From Priapulus caudatus (taxonomy: Eukaryota; Priapulida; Priapulimorpha; Priapulimorphida; Priapulidae), in the NCBI RefSeq assembly GCF_000485595.1, contig NW_014577145.1, forward strand, positions 163,320 to 218,942: a stretch of 55,623 nt of DNA. Direction: 5' to 3'. Shown in pieces: positions 11,101-23,440 of the stretch (position 1 is its first letter; each line of letters opens with the position of its first letter). Under the pieces are notes generated by a model. It made no database searches, had not been told where the DNA came from, and saw only the letters and a list, made by a program, of their open reading frames with translations. The translations under genes and the position numbers were made by a program.

Positions 11101-14100
11101 ATATTTGTGTGCACGCATGCATTAGTGTGCATGTGTGCATGCGTGCGTGAGTACGTTCGTGCGTGCGTGCGTGTGTGCGAGTGTGCGTGCGTGAGTACGT
11201 GCATGAATGTATGCATATGGTATTTATCCATGGAGGGATAAGTGCACAAATGCATTTCAGGACATGGGCAAATCAAGCTTGCAAGCAGATATAGGTAACT
11301 GCGGTTATGATTGCGTGGTGATATTTGTTGAGAACATTATTCTTAGTATTCTGCTTCTTCTTCTTCTTCTCTTCTTCTACTTCTTCTTCGTCTTCTTCTT
11401 CTTCTCTTCTATTTCTTCTTCTTCTTCTTCTGCTTCTTCTTCTTCTTCTCTTCTTCTACTTCTTCTTCGTCTTCTTCTTATTATTATTTATAAAGCATTC
11501 GTATAAGTTTTGACATATACTACATTGAGTTTTTGTATGTAAATATCACACGCATCTTTTCTTATGTACTAGATATGAGATATCGCCAATGAAGCAATAT
11601 CTGTCGAAATTGTCAAGACTGGATCTGGAACAGTATCAGAAGCATGTTGACAGTGACGGGTCTCAACACTCCGCCGTCTTGGACCAGAGGCAGATTCGAC
11701 GTATGGGTATGACTGTTAAATAATATCTCATCACTTGATGGAACATTAGATCATGTGCTTTGTCTTTCTTCATGATCTGTATTATTTGTAATTTTTATGA
11801 GCTTTTATTATTGTAAACTTACCTTGAATGACAAGACTGAGCTGATTGTTTGAACATCTAAAGAACACCAGTCGATCGTCCACAGCCAAGCTTCAGCAAT
11901 GCCTTGCTCATTAATATCAAGAGAAAAACTTTTATCTGTGAACAGTGTGAATTTCCTTGTTGCTGTGGATTCCCAGCACTGTGCTGATTCCAAGCAATTA
12001 GAGGAACTATTACAATAACATCAACAGCAATTTCAAGCTTGCCATCTAAACCATGCATAGCTTTTCTAGCAATGCCTCCTTTAACCTTGGCTTCAAACTT
12101 CAGTTTGAACAGTGACAATACTGTAATGCACGCGGTGCCTTCCTCGAAAGTGTGTCGTTTGCGTGTCTCTGGGGGGGGGGGGGTCCATCTACATCAGTTG
12201 TGGCATCTTTATGTGTTTGTGGTGCAATCAATCCAATAGACAACATATCTGACTACTTTAATTGAAATTATTAAAAAGTGAATTAGTTTGATTGTCTCCT
12301 GTACTAATTTGCTATTTTTGCATTATAGGTCACCAGGTTGGTCCAGCTATTGCTAGTATTGCTGGCGACCCAGAGCAGGTAGAAAGATTACTGAAGGTAA
12401 TGGGCCACTCTACAAATATATCAACCCTGCTATACAGAGAATTCTTCTCTGTACTTTTTACCAACAAATAATTATGCAAAGATATTATAAAGGAGAATAC
12501 AAAGGGTAATTGTAACCAAAAGTCAAATGGTCACCATGACATCGTGTTATCTTCATATCATATTGTGATCATTATCGTTTCAGTTGCTCTTATATTATCA
12601 AACCTGGATCGCTTCAATAAATTTGACCCCATAGGTTCTGAACCTGTGAAATATGTTATTCATCGGTGGGGTGACCTGCAGTCTACGTTTTGAAACGTTC
12701 CAATACTATCCACTCGTTTTCAAGTGTCTGAGTTGACACGTCGGAGTGTCAAGAGTCAAAGTCTGAAATTACTATTAGGTTCCTTTACCTTATTTTTACC
12801 ATATATACTTTTTGACTCGTGTTTTTAATTCCCATTTTACTTTTTTCACATTTTACACTTTTGGTTGGCTCTTTATTTTGCCTTCTCCTACTCTACTTTA
12901 CCCTCTATTGTAGCAAGCTAAAATAGTTTGAATAATTCTTCTGATTAATTCAATTCAAATTGTGCCCATTCCAATTCTTAGAAGGTTGGCAATTACAACA
13001 CTAGCACCCCTGTGCATTTTGTAATTCGCTATTGTACCTCCAATGTATTGAACCACTGTCCAAATTCCTCAGACCCTTTCTCTATATATCTTGCTAACCT
13101 CTGTGGCCTGTACCCCGGCCTTTGTGCAGTGTTGTATGTAGTATCTGAGGGTAAGGAATTTGGAAAGTGTCAGATTTATCCATTTTACACCTCTTCTAGG
13201 TAGTAAAAATAATAGTTTTGCCAATAATATAATTTGATTCGCTTGTCCATTTACTGGTTACTCTTGCTTCTAGCTTGGTTTTCGGGTCTTAATGTTATCT
13301 TGCTCGAGCTTGTTGTAGGTTGTGGTTCTAATTCACCCAAGAGCCCAAGAACTAAGAGACAAGAGCTAGGCCCTGGCCACAGGAGGTGTTCCCTATATTT
13401 ATTTTATCAGAGTGCACCAACACCCTTTAAACATAGAGAACTCAGACTTAAGAATGAGTTTCACTTCCTATCATTAGGCCATTGTCTCCATCTTGCCACC
13501 TTTCTAACCTCTTGTTTTGCTGTCTCACGTTGTTTCTCGCTATTGCACTCCGCTTTATGACAGACTTGGAAACTTGGAATTCTCACGCATCTAGGGGTTA
13601 TACTGAGCTATTGAATACCTTGGTGCATTAATAGCTTCTTACAAGTATTCCTATATAGTATGCTTCTTTAAAACTTTCCAACTCTCTTGCAGTCGTGTTT
13701 ATATCCAGATTGGGAATGCTACTGGTAGGCTAAGTACCTTATACTTCAAGCGGTGTTATCTAGAGTAATTGGCAGAATTATCATTGTGTAACACAATATT
13801 CAACGTTTCAGAAATTGGCAGAGTCTATGGAAGTCCTCCAAGCTAGAGAAGCCCAGCTACTCCAGTACAGCAAGGAAAACGTGGCAGTTCGAGAAACAAA
13901 CAACATCCTCCGAAAGTATTTCTATATACCAATGTCGATATGGTGGTTTTATGCATTAGTTGGTTCGTGTCATCATGTCCCCTAGTTTGCATACCACAAA
14001 GCACGTGTTGTGACTTGAATCGAATTTTTTAGTCTGATAGTCTTGTTTGCTTAATCGGATTCTGAAACAAGTGACATAACAAGTAACAGTTACAATATTC

Positions 14101-17100
14101 ATCGGTTAATTACTTCACTTCACTTCACTCTCATATGATCTCGCTTAGTTGTAAAAGTATCGTGTGCTTTGCAGCCAGATCGCACAACAGGAGCAAGAAT
14201 ATGCAGCAGAGAACACTGACCTAAATACATTGACTGTAGAATTTACTGCCAGGATCTCTGAAGCAGAGAAAAGACTAAAGACTGTAACCAGGGTATATAC
14301 TCTTGCATATAACTACCAATGAAAAGATCTCAGACAGTGTATCAACAATCACTGTATTAAAACAGTATATAAATCCCCCTGAATCTTGTTTCTTTGCAGC
14401 CCATGCCTAATTGTGTTTGGTAATAATGTTATGTTCGTAATCACCGTGCCGATTTTCCCTCCATAAAATTAACGTTATACAATAGCAGTTACGTCATTGC
14501 TAGCATTCAGGGGGTTGACAGTATGTAGGTTGCTATGTCTAAGACGTGTTGCATGATTTCTGTCCTAGGAGCGGGATGCCTTGAAGAGACAGCTTAGGGT
14601 AGCTCAGGAAGAAGTATCTTCTCGTATGAACATGGCAGAGACCACACAACTACTGAAGGAAAAGGAAGAACAGATTCTTGGTCTCATGGAAGAGGGTGTG
14701 TGGTTATTGTCACAATAATTAATGTAACCATGTAAAAATATGTTTGCCAACTTGTAAGTTTACTCCGAGTTTTACAGTATGGTCTTAGAAAGAATGCATA
14801 ATATTTTTTGCATTTTCTGAACAAGAGAGTTGTTGCCATAACCTCTTAGCTGACTGTTGGTCATTGACTCGTTGTGACACAATTGCTTTCAAATAGGTAA
14901 GAAGCTATCAAAGCAGCAACTACAGCAGTCGAACATTATCAAACGGCTGAGAGTCAAAGAAAAGGAGAATGAAGCCATCATTACAAAACAACGGTACATA
15001 GAATTTTCATAGTTTTTTCCGCAGTTGCCGCATTTCATCGGCAGGAAATTGACGTAAACTCATACCAATGTGTATTACAGCGAGAAGCTTGAGGAGCAGA
15101 CGGAGGAAGTCGAAAGACTACATCGGGTATTAGAGGCACGTGAAGCCATGGAGAAGAATCACCTGGAAGCCATCAAGCAGCTGGATGCTACTCTCCAGAA
15201 GAAGGAGAAGGAGCTACAAAGAATTTGCGGTGACCTTGAAGGAGCACAGGAGAAAATGGGTGGCATGCAGGCTGCTCTTGACAATTCCTACAGGTTCAAT
15301 GCGTCATATGTGTGGCTTCTTGGAACGCGTTATACGCACCATAATCTTTCTCAATGTTTAAATCTCTTATCGGGCACTGTAAACGTATTGCCGTACCTAT
15401 AGAAAATAAGAATGGAATAGTCTCCTAATATTCAAAGCCTAATCATAACAAGATTAGGCTATCGTAACGCAATCAGAATGATTAAAGGTGATGCGAAATT
15501 TCGTCTAGCGTGTTCGGCACTCAAATGCTTGTGTTGCTACATTCTGGCAGGGAGCTTGCAGAAGCGCATAAAGCGAGAGCCTCGGTGGACAGCCAGAGTC
15601 AGGAGGCAGTGCTCAGTGCAGAGATGGTGTTGAGGGATGAGATGAAGGTGGCGCTACAGCAAGCTCATCAGCAATCACGCGATGAGCAGGAGGCACTTGT
15701 TATCAACGTGAGCGCCACCTGCACGTTATTGCTCTATAGTGGCGTTTTTAACGCGTACACACAATCACGAATGTCAAATATCCGCTGTTAAGTATTTTCT
15801 GGCTTAGGGCATGTAGTGTTATATGTGGATAATCGATAAGTCTTCATATAATGGCTATTTTCACTGGTTCTTAGAAGATGACATAATTTGATCATTGGTA
15901 AGTGAGAGAAAGAGAGCGTGCACAATCAGGAGAGAAGGGAGAGGAAGGAAGGGAAGGGTTAAGAAAGAATGAGAGAGAAACATACATAGAGTGAAGACAG
16001 GGACAGAGATGAATTAACAAGTTAATTTACAGTTTTGCATCTTTGCCATGATTCTCTAGATAGAGGATCTACACAATAACTTATCGAGGGCAGAGAAACA
16101 GCAGGCACGCAAGGAGGATCAGTTGCGCCTCGAAGTTTGTGATCTGCAGAAGAGGCTGCAGGAATCAGAAGCCAGAAGCCAGGAACTCACACACAACATC
16201 TCTCTTGGTGAGTGCAAGCGAGCATCATAGTTCACGTAACACATCTGTAATTTGTAACATCTGTAGTTTCGTTTCAAATTTCTGAATGATGAACTGAGTG
16301 AAGTCACTGAAGATACTGTGCTCCTCAGTGCTGTGGTTCTTTTCTCAGTAAGAAGAAGGTCAGGCATTGAAGCTACTAGTGTTCAGACCTGCCAACTGTT
16401 ACGTATTGCCCGTAATTTGTTACGGACGCGAGTCAAAATTACGGTGTTACGGACGACCTCGAAAAATTACGGACAGCAAGAAATCTGAAATTTATATTTT
16501 TTAATGCAAAAAAAAGAAATAAACACAGTGTAAAATCAACTATTATCATGTAACATGACTACTGTGTCTGTAGATTTAGACTAATAGCTCTTAAAACGTA
16601 ACGGTACTCACTGAAAATGGTAAATTATGCTGTGTTATGCGCTCGTCTGTCTTGTTTATGGGCGCAGCCATTTTGAATGACGTCACACCTCTTTATGCTA
16701 ATTATGTTATTATTATACTGTAATAAGACTGACAAAAAGGTGTTACTGACAAATGCCTATTTGTTAAGGAAAAATCCAATAATTATTACTGATGATCATC
16801 AGATGGGGTTGGCAGGTCTGAGTGTTGGATATCATGTTTGTGCAATCGCTACTGAAATTCTGTCCTGTTGGATGTGTCAGATGCAGATGATGGTGGTTTT
16901 GCTTCAGCCTGCTTCTATTCATTGCCACAACAGGAACGATTTTGTGTTTCTTTCCACAAATGGAGGTTTTTTTACTGAAGGCTATTGGAATCACGAACAT
17001 ACACAGAATCATTTGAAGTACAGGTAGTTTTTTAGAGGGGTTGTCGCTTTGTGACTTCTGTTACTCCTGCTTTACTGGCAGCGTTATGTTAGTATTGCCA

Positions 17101-20100
17101 TGGGCTATACTTGGTACATGTGTTGTTGGAAGTTTGGTCTGGTAGACTCTTTGAGTTTAGTCATTCTGCTAGCAAAGTACTGTTATGTAGGAACAGCGTG
17201 CTTCTTCGTCAAAGCATAGCCATATGGAGGGTCCGTTTGTGCTTCCGTGTGTTTCTGCAACAGAATCTTAACAGTTTTCGCAGTCCTTCCTATCTTGAGC
17301 ATCTTCCTAGTGACATATGGTGGCCAATTTTGCCGTAGCCATATACGATGATATCTCCGGGGATCCCAATGACTCCTAGCAGGTCTCTAAAGGCTTCATC
17401 CACCTTTATCCCTACATCCTGCAGACAGAGCGACTGACGGACGGAAGAACGGACAGACAGACAGACTGACAGATTATATCTTAGACTGGTCGGGTGCTCC
17501 TCTGATTATTCAATTAATTTAATGGATTTATGTGTGATGGAGTGATAAGTTATATGCAGAGAACCAGTCTAGACATTCGATTTGAGACATTTATCAGCAT
17601 AATATTAAATCTAAGGTGTCTGATTGGTTGAGATTCGTATTCTCAAAGGTATTTGTAATGTTTATCAAAATAATATTTGTTTAAACATTTACTTTGGTTG
17701 CAGCGACCCGGCCTCTGTTGAGACAGATTGAGAATGTGCAGTCACAATTTGCTCAGCAGTCTAGTTCCTGGGAGAAGGTTGAGAGAGGCCTGATGGATCG
17801 ACTCGGTAAGTTTACGCAGTCTTCTCCATTACCTGCACGCTTCAAATTTCCTCACGCTTCTTTTACCAGAAACGTTTCTGATCGATTGGAGCTTTTTTAC
17901 TTATTACTGAATGTTACCAGCTGGCGTCTAACAGGATCTGATTGATTGTTGAAGTGCTTCTGATATTTTGCATCCTATGTAATCTGCTAATGGTGTGTTG
18001 TGCAAACTCGGAACAGATTAATTGCTGAAATTGGGTTTGCTCGAAATTATCAATGACCGCGTTCCGGTGAAAAGCACTACTCTTTCGCACGTTTCCATGC
18101 CAACCACCCATGTTATTGCAGCCGATTCACAGAGCCAGGTGGCAGGACTGCGCGAAAAGGACCAGGTGTTAACGGAACGTGTGATGGAGCTTCAGAGTAG
18201 GGCAATGTCACTAGACTCACAGCTGTCTGTGCTGAGGCAGGACAAATCTCGTCTGACAGCTGACCTGGAGGCTGGGAAGCAACGCTTGATCATGCTTGAG
18301 GAAGCCAGAGTCACGTATGTATCCCGATGATGATGATAGCGTGCAGATGAACACTTAGTGAACACAGTGTGATTAGTAGTAAGGTGAGAACACATTTATT
18401 ACAATCGTCATCTGAATTAAAAATCAAACATTGCCAAATAAAAGGCAAAATATTGCCAAAAAATGACAACTAGCATTGTTGATTATACATACGATTCTTT
18501 ATTATCTAAAAACTGATTTTCATTGTAACATTGATAAAGAATTACTATTTTCAACATATAATTACAATTGGCAACCAAATCTAAATATACTGGTACTTAC
18601 TGCATAATGCAGAGCTACATCCAATTATATAAGTTATCTACAAAAGTACTTGAGAGCATCTAGTTTGAGCATATGCGTTATGTGTTGGTTGTCTGGTTTT
18701 AGGGAGGTGTCAGAGTACAAGTTGCTGCACACGCAGCTTGAGGACAAGCTCACCGAGGAAAAGAAGGCTAATCTTCTGCTAGAGAGTCGATTAGAGATGG
18801 TAGCCATGAAGCTGGAAGCAGAGAAGAAGAAGGTGGCTTTGGCCCATGAAGCACTGAAGGAGAAGGTCTCACCCCGCAGATAACCTTACACCCATCTTAA
18901 AAATAATAACTACAGTACAATACATGTTTTAAATGGATAATATCTTGTGAAACTCTTAACCCTTTGTCTTTCTGAAAGTGAAGCAATAGTTGTATGTGAT
19001 GTGGTTCTCTGCAATTATAAGTAACTGGTACAAAGATCTTTTGTATTGTTAACCCCAGGAAAAGGCTAAATACAACAGCAGTAATGAGGTGCACGCAGTG
19101 AGGTCCTCGCCACCGCCACCACCATCACCTACAGGCAGCAGTAGAAGTACCGCTGACAGCATAGATAGGTTATCCGTCTCCGTGTCACAGGTACATGTCA
19201 TTCAGACACTCTTACTGATCCATTTCGATTTCAGTATAGTTCTGATGTGAAGAATAAGCATTATCTGGCTGACATGCCACATGCATGTGCTGACGTGCTA
19301 GTGCCACACTTGCTCGCAACTCGTTGTGCTATCGATCTTGACGATATTGATAAAAATACTTATTGCCTACTATACAGCAGTTTATCTCGTAGGTCACAGA
19401 TACTGCTATAATGTCATCTAGATATACTATCAGCTCATCCGCTACGTTGATTGAATAATTTCATCAGATCTCTATAGTTCACATGCTAATAAAGTTTATC
19501 TCAGTTAGATCCAAATTAAGTTAAAAATAACTTACACTGACGAAATTTTCGTCCATCTCTCTGATAGACTTCCTCATAGAAAGTCGAAAGTAGAAGTTCC
19601 TCATACACTTTCTATGAGGAAGTCTATCAGAGATATGGACGAAAATTTCGTCAGTGTAAGTTATTTTTAACTTAATTTGGATCTAACTGAGATAAACTTT
19701 ATTAGCATGGCATCCGCTACGTGTTTTCAGGATTATGTGCAGCAGTCGTGGTTTGGGGCATCCACATCGGAGAGCATTCATGGTAGCATTCAAGAGGGGA
19801 TGAGGGCTGGTAGTACATCAGCCATGATGGAGCATTTAGAGTCGCAGCTAAAGCAGCGAGACGGCGAGCTGGCGCAGCTGCAGGTCAGTGTTACAGTCAC
19901 GACCAGCTCCTGCTCTATCTATGGTGCACAGAAAAATTCTAGACGAAAACAGATGCAACCAAAAGCCCAAAAATTACTAGTAAAACGGATGGACTGAAAA
20001 TATAGAATTGCCCAACTGTAAAGTCTTAGTGTGTCTTAGATCCTCTCTGTATGCAAGGTGACTGTTTCTGTCTTGTAGTCGGAGGTAAGAAATTTGGAGC

Positions 20101-20948
20101 GAACAAGAGAGAGTCTTGCCAAGGAGCTCGTCAATCTAACATCAAAGAATAATGAAATGGAGGAAGAACTGAAGGAATTGCCGATCCTTAGAGCAAAAGT
20201 GCAGGTGACGTTTTGATTTTAGATCATTAGTCACACAGCTATAAAAAAAAATTACTACCAGCTCAGTCTGAATGATACCCGCTAAGATGTTTTCTCGTAT
20301 CAAAAATATCTACTAAAAATCCAGTGCATCCATTTTTAAATGGCCAATAAATGCACAACCTTTGCTAACTAGTGTAAGCCATGGTGGTTATATATTAGTT
20401 ATATTAGTATTTATATATTATATAGGGCCCCATATGTAGTATAACTACATTGCTATAATGTTAACTAGCTAGTATCAGCGAGGGAAGGAAGGTATGCTCA
20501 TAATCGCAGGGCTTTGTTCGACAGGCGCTTGACACCCGTTATAATGCTGCTCTCACCATGTACGGTGAGAAGGAGGAGGAAGTAGAAGAGTTGAGACTTG
20601 ACCTGCAGGATGTGAAGGAGATGTATCGAGCCCAGGTGAGCTGAATACATACCGGCTGCTGCAATGTCCCTTTGAGAATTGACCCCCAAAGGCAGATACC
20701 GAGTGCTGTCTCATTCAATGTCATTGAAGCCGCAATGTAGTGAAGGTGAAAGCCTCGAATCCATCAGTAGCATCAGGCACAGTTCTCACAGTCAGTCAGA
20801 GAGTCACCAGTCTGTAAACGCTAAAACAGATCCGTTACAGGTAGTGATCAGGCGTGGCGAACGTAAGCTCAATGCTGTCATACAAATCAGTGATTTTTTA
20901 TTTATCTGATTTTAGATCGATGAGCTACTTCTCTTGGGGAAGAGGTGA
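8182..20948 (+). CDS. TMF1: TMF1 golgin (TATA element modulatory factor 1), 19 exons
   Basis: Coding exons: 8182-8308, 8592-11040, 11573-11706, 12329-12396, 13812-13915, 14175-14292, 14569-14695, 14897-14993, 15081-15293, 15551-15707, 16060-16207, 17704-17805, 18122-18314, 18703-18865, 19059-19190, 19731-19883, 20079-20204, 20525-20635, 20916-20948. Every junction has AG/GT and the phases agree, giving 1584 codons with stop TGA. The start MNWLSSASSYTNLALKSALT..IDKVLDID matches the TMF1 amino terminus. LMEEGKKLSKQQLQQSNIIK, RPLLRQIENVQSQFAQQSSSW and MYGEKEEEVEELRLDLQDVK with the final IDELL are hallmark segments. TMF1 is a Golgi-rim coiled-coil tether that binds Rab6 through its carboxyl end. 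The protein is longer than the vertebrate one (about 1093 aa) because exon 2 is expanded. The ATG has a purine at -3. Confidence 0.95.
8592..11040 (+). CDS. TMF1: TMF1 exon 2: long disordered acidic region
   Basis: This exon encodes residues about 43-859, more than half the protein. It begins soon after the conserved head and carries DTFFSDFLGD, equivalent to the ENFFSAFL-type motif of vertebrate TMF1. It ends near TTSSDIEVISAFSDN, equivalent to the conserved TSDIEV segment before the coiled coil. Between these it is Ser/Thr/Asp/Glu-rich with no predicted fold. Residues about 405-690 contain loosely repeated units such as VVTTTLGH, VVTDTLGE and GQDVVTAVT, suggesting local expansion by duplication. 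The exon start follows TTGCAG and restores phase 1 from exon 1; it ends before GTATGA at 11041. Confidence 0.92.
11041..11572. repeat. TMF1 intron 2: GTGC-rich and CTT microsatellites
   Basis: After the donor GTATGA, bases 11080-11210 are (GTGC/GTGT)n-rich and 11349-11485 are (CTT/TTC)n. The Leu/Phe/Ser-only frames in the latter are artefacts. Confidence 0.85.
11573..12396 (+). CDS. TMF1: TMF1 exons 3-4: 67-residue segment before the coiled coil
   Basis: Exons 11573-11706 and 12329-12396 encode residues about 859-926, including YLSKLSRLDLEQYQKHVDS and GPAIASIAGDPEQVERLL. The segment lies between the acidic region and the start of the coiled coil. I do not recall an equivalent in vertebrate TMF1. 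LSRLDLEQY recalls the first helix of a SAM domain, but the segment may be too short or too divergent, so this is only a suggestion. Both splice junctions are consensus and keep the frame (phases 2, 1, 0), which supports inclusion in the mRNA. Confidence 0.7.
12171..12183. repeat. G13 homopolymer in TMF1 intron 3
   Basis: Thirteen consecutive G on the + strand. The run lies in an intron and is likely polymorphic or prone to sequencing error. Confidence 0.9.
12397..13811. other. TMF1 intron 4 (1.4 kb), no gene seen
   Basis: Mixed AT-rich intron sequence. A 108-codon open frame at 13234-13560 has no recognisable similarity and no splice support, so it is left unannotated. Confidence 0.6.
14569..15293 (+). 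CDS. TMF1: TMF1 exons 7-9: TMF DNA-binding-type coiled coil
   Basis: Exons 14569-14695, 14897-14993 and 15081-15293 cover residues about 1001-1146. The sequence EKEEQILGLMEEGKKLSKQQ followed by NIIKRLRVKEKENE is nearly identical to the vertebrate TMF1 region assigned to Pfam TMF_DNA_bd. Heptad-like Leu/Lys/Glu periodicity continues through exon 9 (LDATLQKKEKELQRICGDLE). The DNA-binding label comes from early work; the established role is as Golgi coiled coil. Confidence 0.9.
16384..16820. mobile_element. 437-bp hAT-like element in TMF1 intron 11
   Basis: The left end CAGACCTGCCAACTGTTACG and the right end GGGGTTGGCAGGTCTG are inverted repeats of about 14 bases. The element is flanked by the direct repeat AGTGTT (16378-16383 and 16821-16826). 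CAGACCTGCCAAC termini are common for non-autonomous hAT-type elements, although the visible duplication is 6 rather than 8 bases. TTACGGAC/GTTACGG motifs recur just inside the left end. It carries no transposase. Confidence 0.75.
19483..19708. mobile_element. 226-bp near-perfect palindrome (foldback) in TMF1 intron 15
   Basis: The left arm starts ATGCTAATAAAGTTTATCTC and runs about 103 bases to CATAGAAAGT. The right arm, from ACTTTCTATG to ATTAGCAT, is its near-perfect inverted copy, with only about 20 bases of loop. It ends 22 bases before the start of exon 16, so in pre-mRNA it would form a long stem abutting the acceptor's pyrimidine tract. Size and structure suggest a foldback MITE. Confidence 0.85.
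19731..20948 (+). CDS. TMF1: TMF1 exons 16-19: Rab6-binding C-terminal coiled coil
   Basis: Exons 19731-19883, 20079-20204, 20525-20635 and 20916-20948 encode the last 141 residues. MMEHLESQLKQRDGELAQLQ, LTSKNNEMEEELKELPILRA and LDTRYNAALTMYGEKEEE match the conserved TMF1 carboxyl end (Pfam TMF_TATA_bd). In animals and in yeast Sgm1 this region binds Rab6-type GTPases at the Golgi. The terminal exon holds only 10 codons plus TGA (IDELLLLGKR). All introns here are phase 0. Confidence 0.92.
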
Positions 20949-21895
20949 CATCGGACGACACATGGAGACATAACCTATTCCTCACCTACATAATATAATG
21001 CACGTGATACACACAGCCTCGCAGTGCAATTACTTGTAATGCAATTGCAAGTTGTGGGCACATATTATTCTAATGGGTGACAAGTATGAGTCAGTGTTGT
21101 TCAGCTCCCCGCATATCTATATATATATATATATAATTCATTGTCATGCTATTGACTTGCTCAAAAATGTGCAGTCACTAATTTGGTTGGTAGCATTCTG
21201 TTTTAGCAGATGCAGTTTCCTGTATCACCGGTGGTCACTCGTTTTCACACGTTGTCATGGCGACACGGACAGGCTGGCTGTTTCAATCGCAGACACATGG
21301 TGACCATTTAAGATACTGTCTGTAATCACTATCACGAAATTTGCATGCAATTGTATTTTCCTCTTGACTATTAATTGCAATTAAAACCTAAAATTGAACT
21401 GTGGTACACATACCATCTTCCAGTGAGAGTTACTTGTGCTACACTCATGAGCCAGAAACATACCATTATTAACCACTTACTGTGATTATACTGTGGTGTA
21501 TACTTATTCTACAGTAAATCTATATGGAACTATGGTTAATTCTAAATCGTTGTGCAAACATTTGTTTGGACATTTGAAGCATCAACATTATGTTTTTATA
21601 TGTTTATTTAAATGCATTTTTGAATTGCTAATCTAATGCTTAATAACCTGTGAGCTCTATTGTTTTTCTACGTGATTCTGTAATGTTGGCTCAAAATTAA
21701 AGGTTGATAATGTGTTAATCTAATAAGCATTTTACTGAGATTTCATAAAGATTATTCCTTGTGCGTTGGTAAATTTACAAATGCTGATTCTATAACTTTA
21801 TAGACTATGAGGCCTAAATAGCAGGTTACAACTTCTTGCAAATGCATATTAGCTTTCCCAATTTTTATGCTATGGTGTACATGTAGGTGTTTGAA

Positions 21896-21929
<34 letters not shown>

Positions 21930-22043
21930 ATATATATTATACGTGCTTATACAATATGTGATATTATGCATTTATTATAATTATTAACGCGGTCGCGAGG
22001 GAAATATGAAGTTATGTGAACTATAGACAATTGTATATATATA

Positions 22044-22078
<35 letters not shown>

Positions 22079-22370
22079 AATTATCTATATTATGTAAATA
22101 TCAAGATACAGTTATACAAATATAATGGTATTGTTTGGTTGTTGGTTAATAAGCTTGTCTGTGATTTTTCTTTATTATCATCAACGATGTAGATGTCCAT
22201 AATACGCGTATGCATCCGCATGTCGTCATGCACGATGAACCGTCTCTGGTACACTTGCAAATGGATTTCATGTTTCTTACTATTGACAATTGTCGGAGAA
22301 CTGCGATTTTAAACGCAATGAAGGTCTGCACCCTGCGGCTGTGAACGAGAGCGAATAAATGTGAAGTATA
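20949..22370. other. TMF1 3' UTR and intergenic AT-rich DNA
   Basis: Sequence after the TMF1 stop, with (TA)n runs at 21116-21136, 21896-21946 and 22033-22076. Poly(A)-signal-like ATTAAA occurs near 21379 and 21697; which one is used cannot be told from sequence. No other gene is seen. Confidence 0.55.
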
Positions 22371-22378
22371 GTAACAGG

Positions 22379-22614
22379 CAGTGGCGCCCGCAGATAGAAG
22401 CATGTTCGGTTTCATGTTTCATTCCATAAATGTTGGGTTGAAAAATTTTGTTCCTAAATCTCTCTCGCAAGACTCACCAGATTGCATCTCCAGACGTCTA
22501 CCATTCAAAAATTTTCAGGGGTGGCATGCTCCAGACCCCCTAGCTTTTTATTATTATGACTGAGGATTTTATCCTTCTGTGCTTCTACTTTCTTAAGACC
22601 TGTGGGCGCCAGTG
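22379..22614. mobile_element. 236-bp hAT-type MITE with 8-bp TSD
   Basis: The termini CAGTGGCGCCCGCAG and CTGTGGGCGCCAGTG are inverted repeats (13 of 15 matches). They are flanked by a perfect 8-bp duplication, GTAACAGG, at 22371-22378 and 22615-22622. An 8-bp duplication with CAGTGGCG-like ends is diagnostic for hAT superfamily insertion. The interior is non-coding, so it was mobilised in trans. Confidence 0.93.
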
Positions 22615-23099
22615 GTAACAGGTAGCGCAAATGCCTGAAAAATAACAAGTAGAAATAGTGGCGGTAGCGGTGTGGCCAGGTGTAGAAGGAATAGGTAGAG
22701 GTAGAGAATGGATCTCTTTATTCGTGTACACCCGGTGTGTGTAGGTGTAGATGTGCACGCGCGCGCGTACCCGTTCTGATTGGCTGTCGGTATGACGCCT
22801 CCTTTTGAATTGCTATTGGTCATGACGACACTGACGTTTCATGTGGCCCACACTATCGTTGGAAATGCTGGCAGGGGGCACAGGGCCACAACCACAAGAA
22901 ACACACTTAGAAACCACAGACTTGCATTTAACATCCGCAGTGGCTTCAAAAACCATGCGTACAGACATAGCGTGAACCGATCATGGCAGAAACAGGCACT
23001 TCGTTGCAGGCGTTAATAAAATCGGTCGCACAGAAACTGTAAGTTTTTCTTACGGGTGAGAAATTAAGTTGCGTGATCAAATTTTTGTATTTTGTGTTG

Positions 23100-23440
23100 C
23101 TGAAAGAGCGAGAGAGAGCGCGCGAAAGAGAAATCTAGAGAGAAGAATAGAGTGGTGGATTGACCGAGCTAAAGAAAACGTGTGTGAGAGAGAGAAAGAG
23201 TGTATCTAGTGTCTGTGCCTGTGTATGCATTTGCGACGGTGAGTGTATACGCGCGCGCGTGTGTGTGTGTGTGTGTGTGTGTATGTGCATGCGTGCGTGT
23301 GTGCGTGCGTCCGTCCGTCCGTCATGATTGCTAGTGTGCGCACCTGCTTGCTCGCGCGCGCGCGCGTGTTGTGTGTGTGTGTGTGTGTTGTGTGTGCGCG
23401 TGCGTGCGTGCGTGTGTGGCAGTACACGTGTGCCCGAGAA
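23100..23440. repeat. GA, GT and CGTG microsatellites
   Basis: A (GA)n-like segment at 23100-23210 is followed by (GT)n, (CGTG)n, (CCGT)n and (CG)n runs at 23248-23420. The Cys/Val and Thr/His-rich frames are artefacts. Confidence 0.9.
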
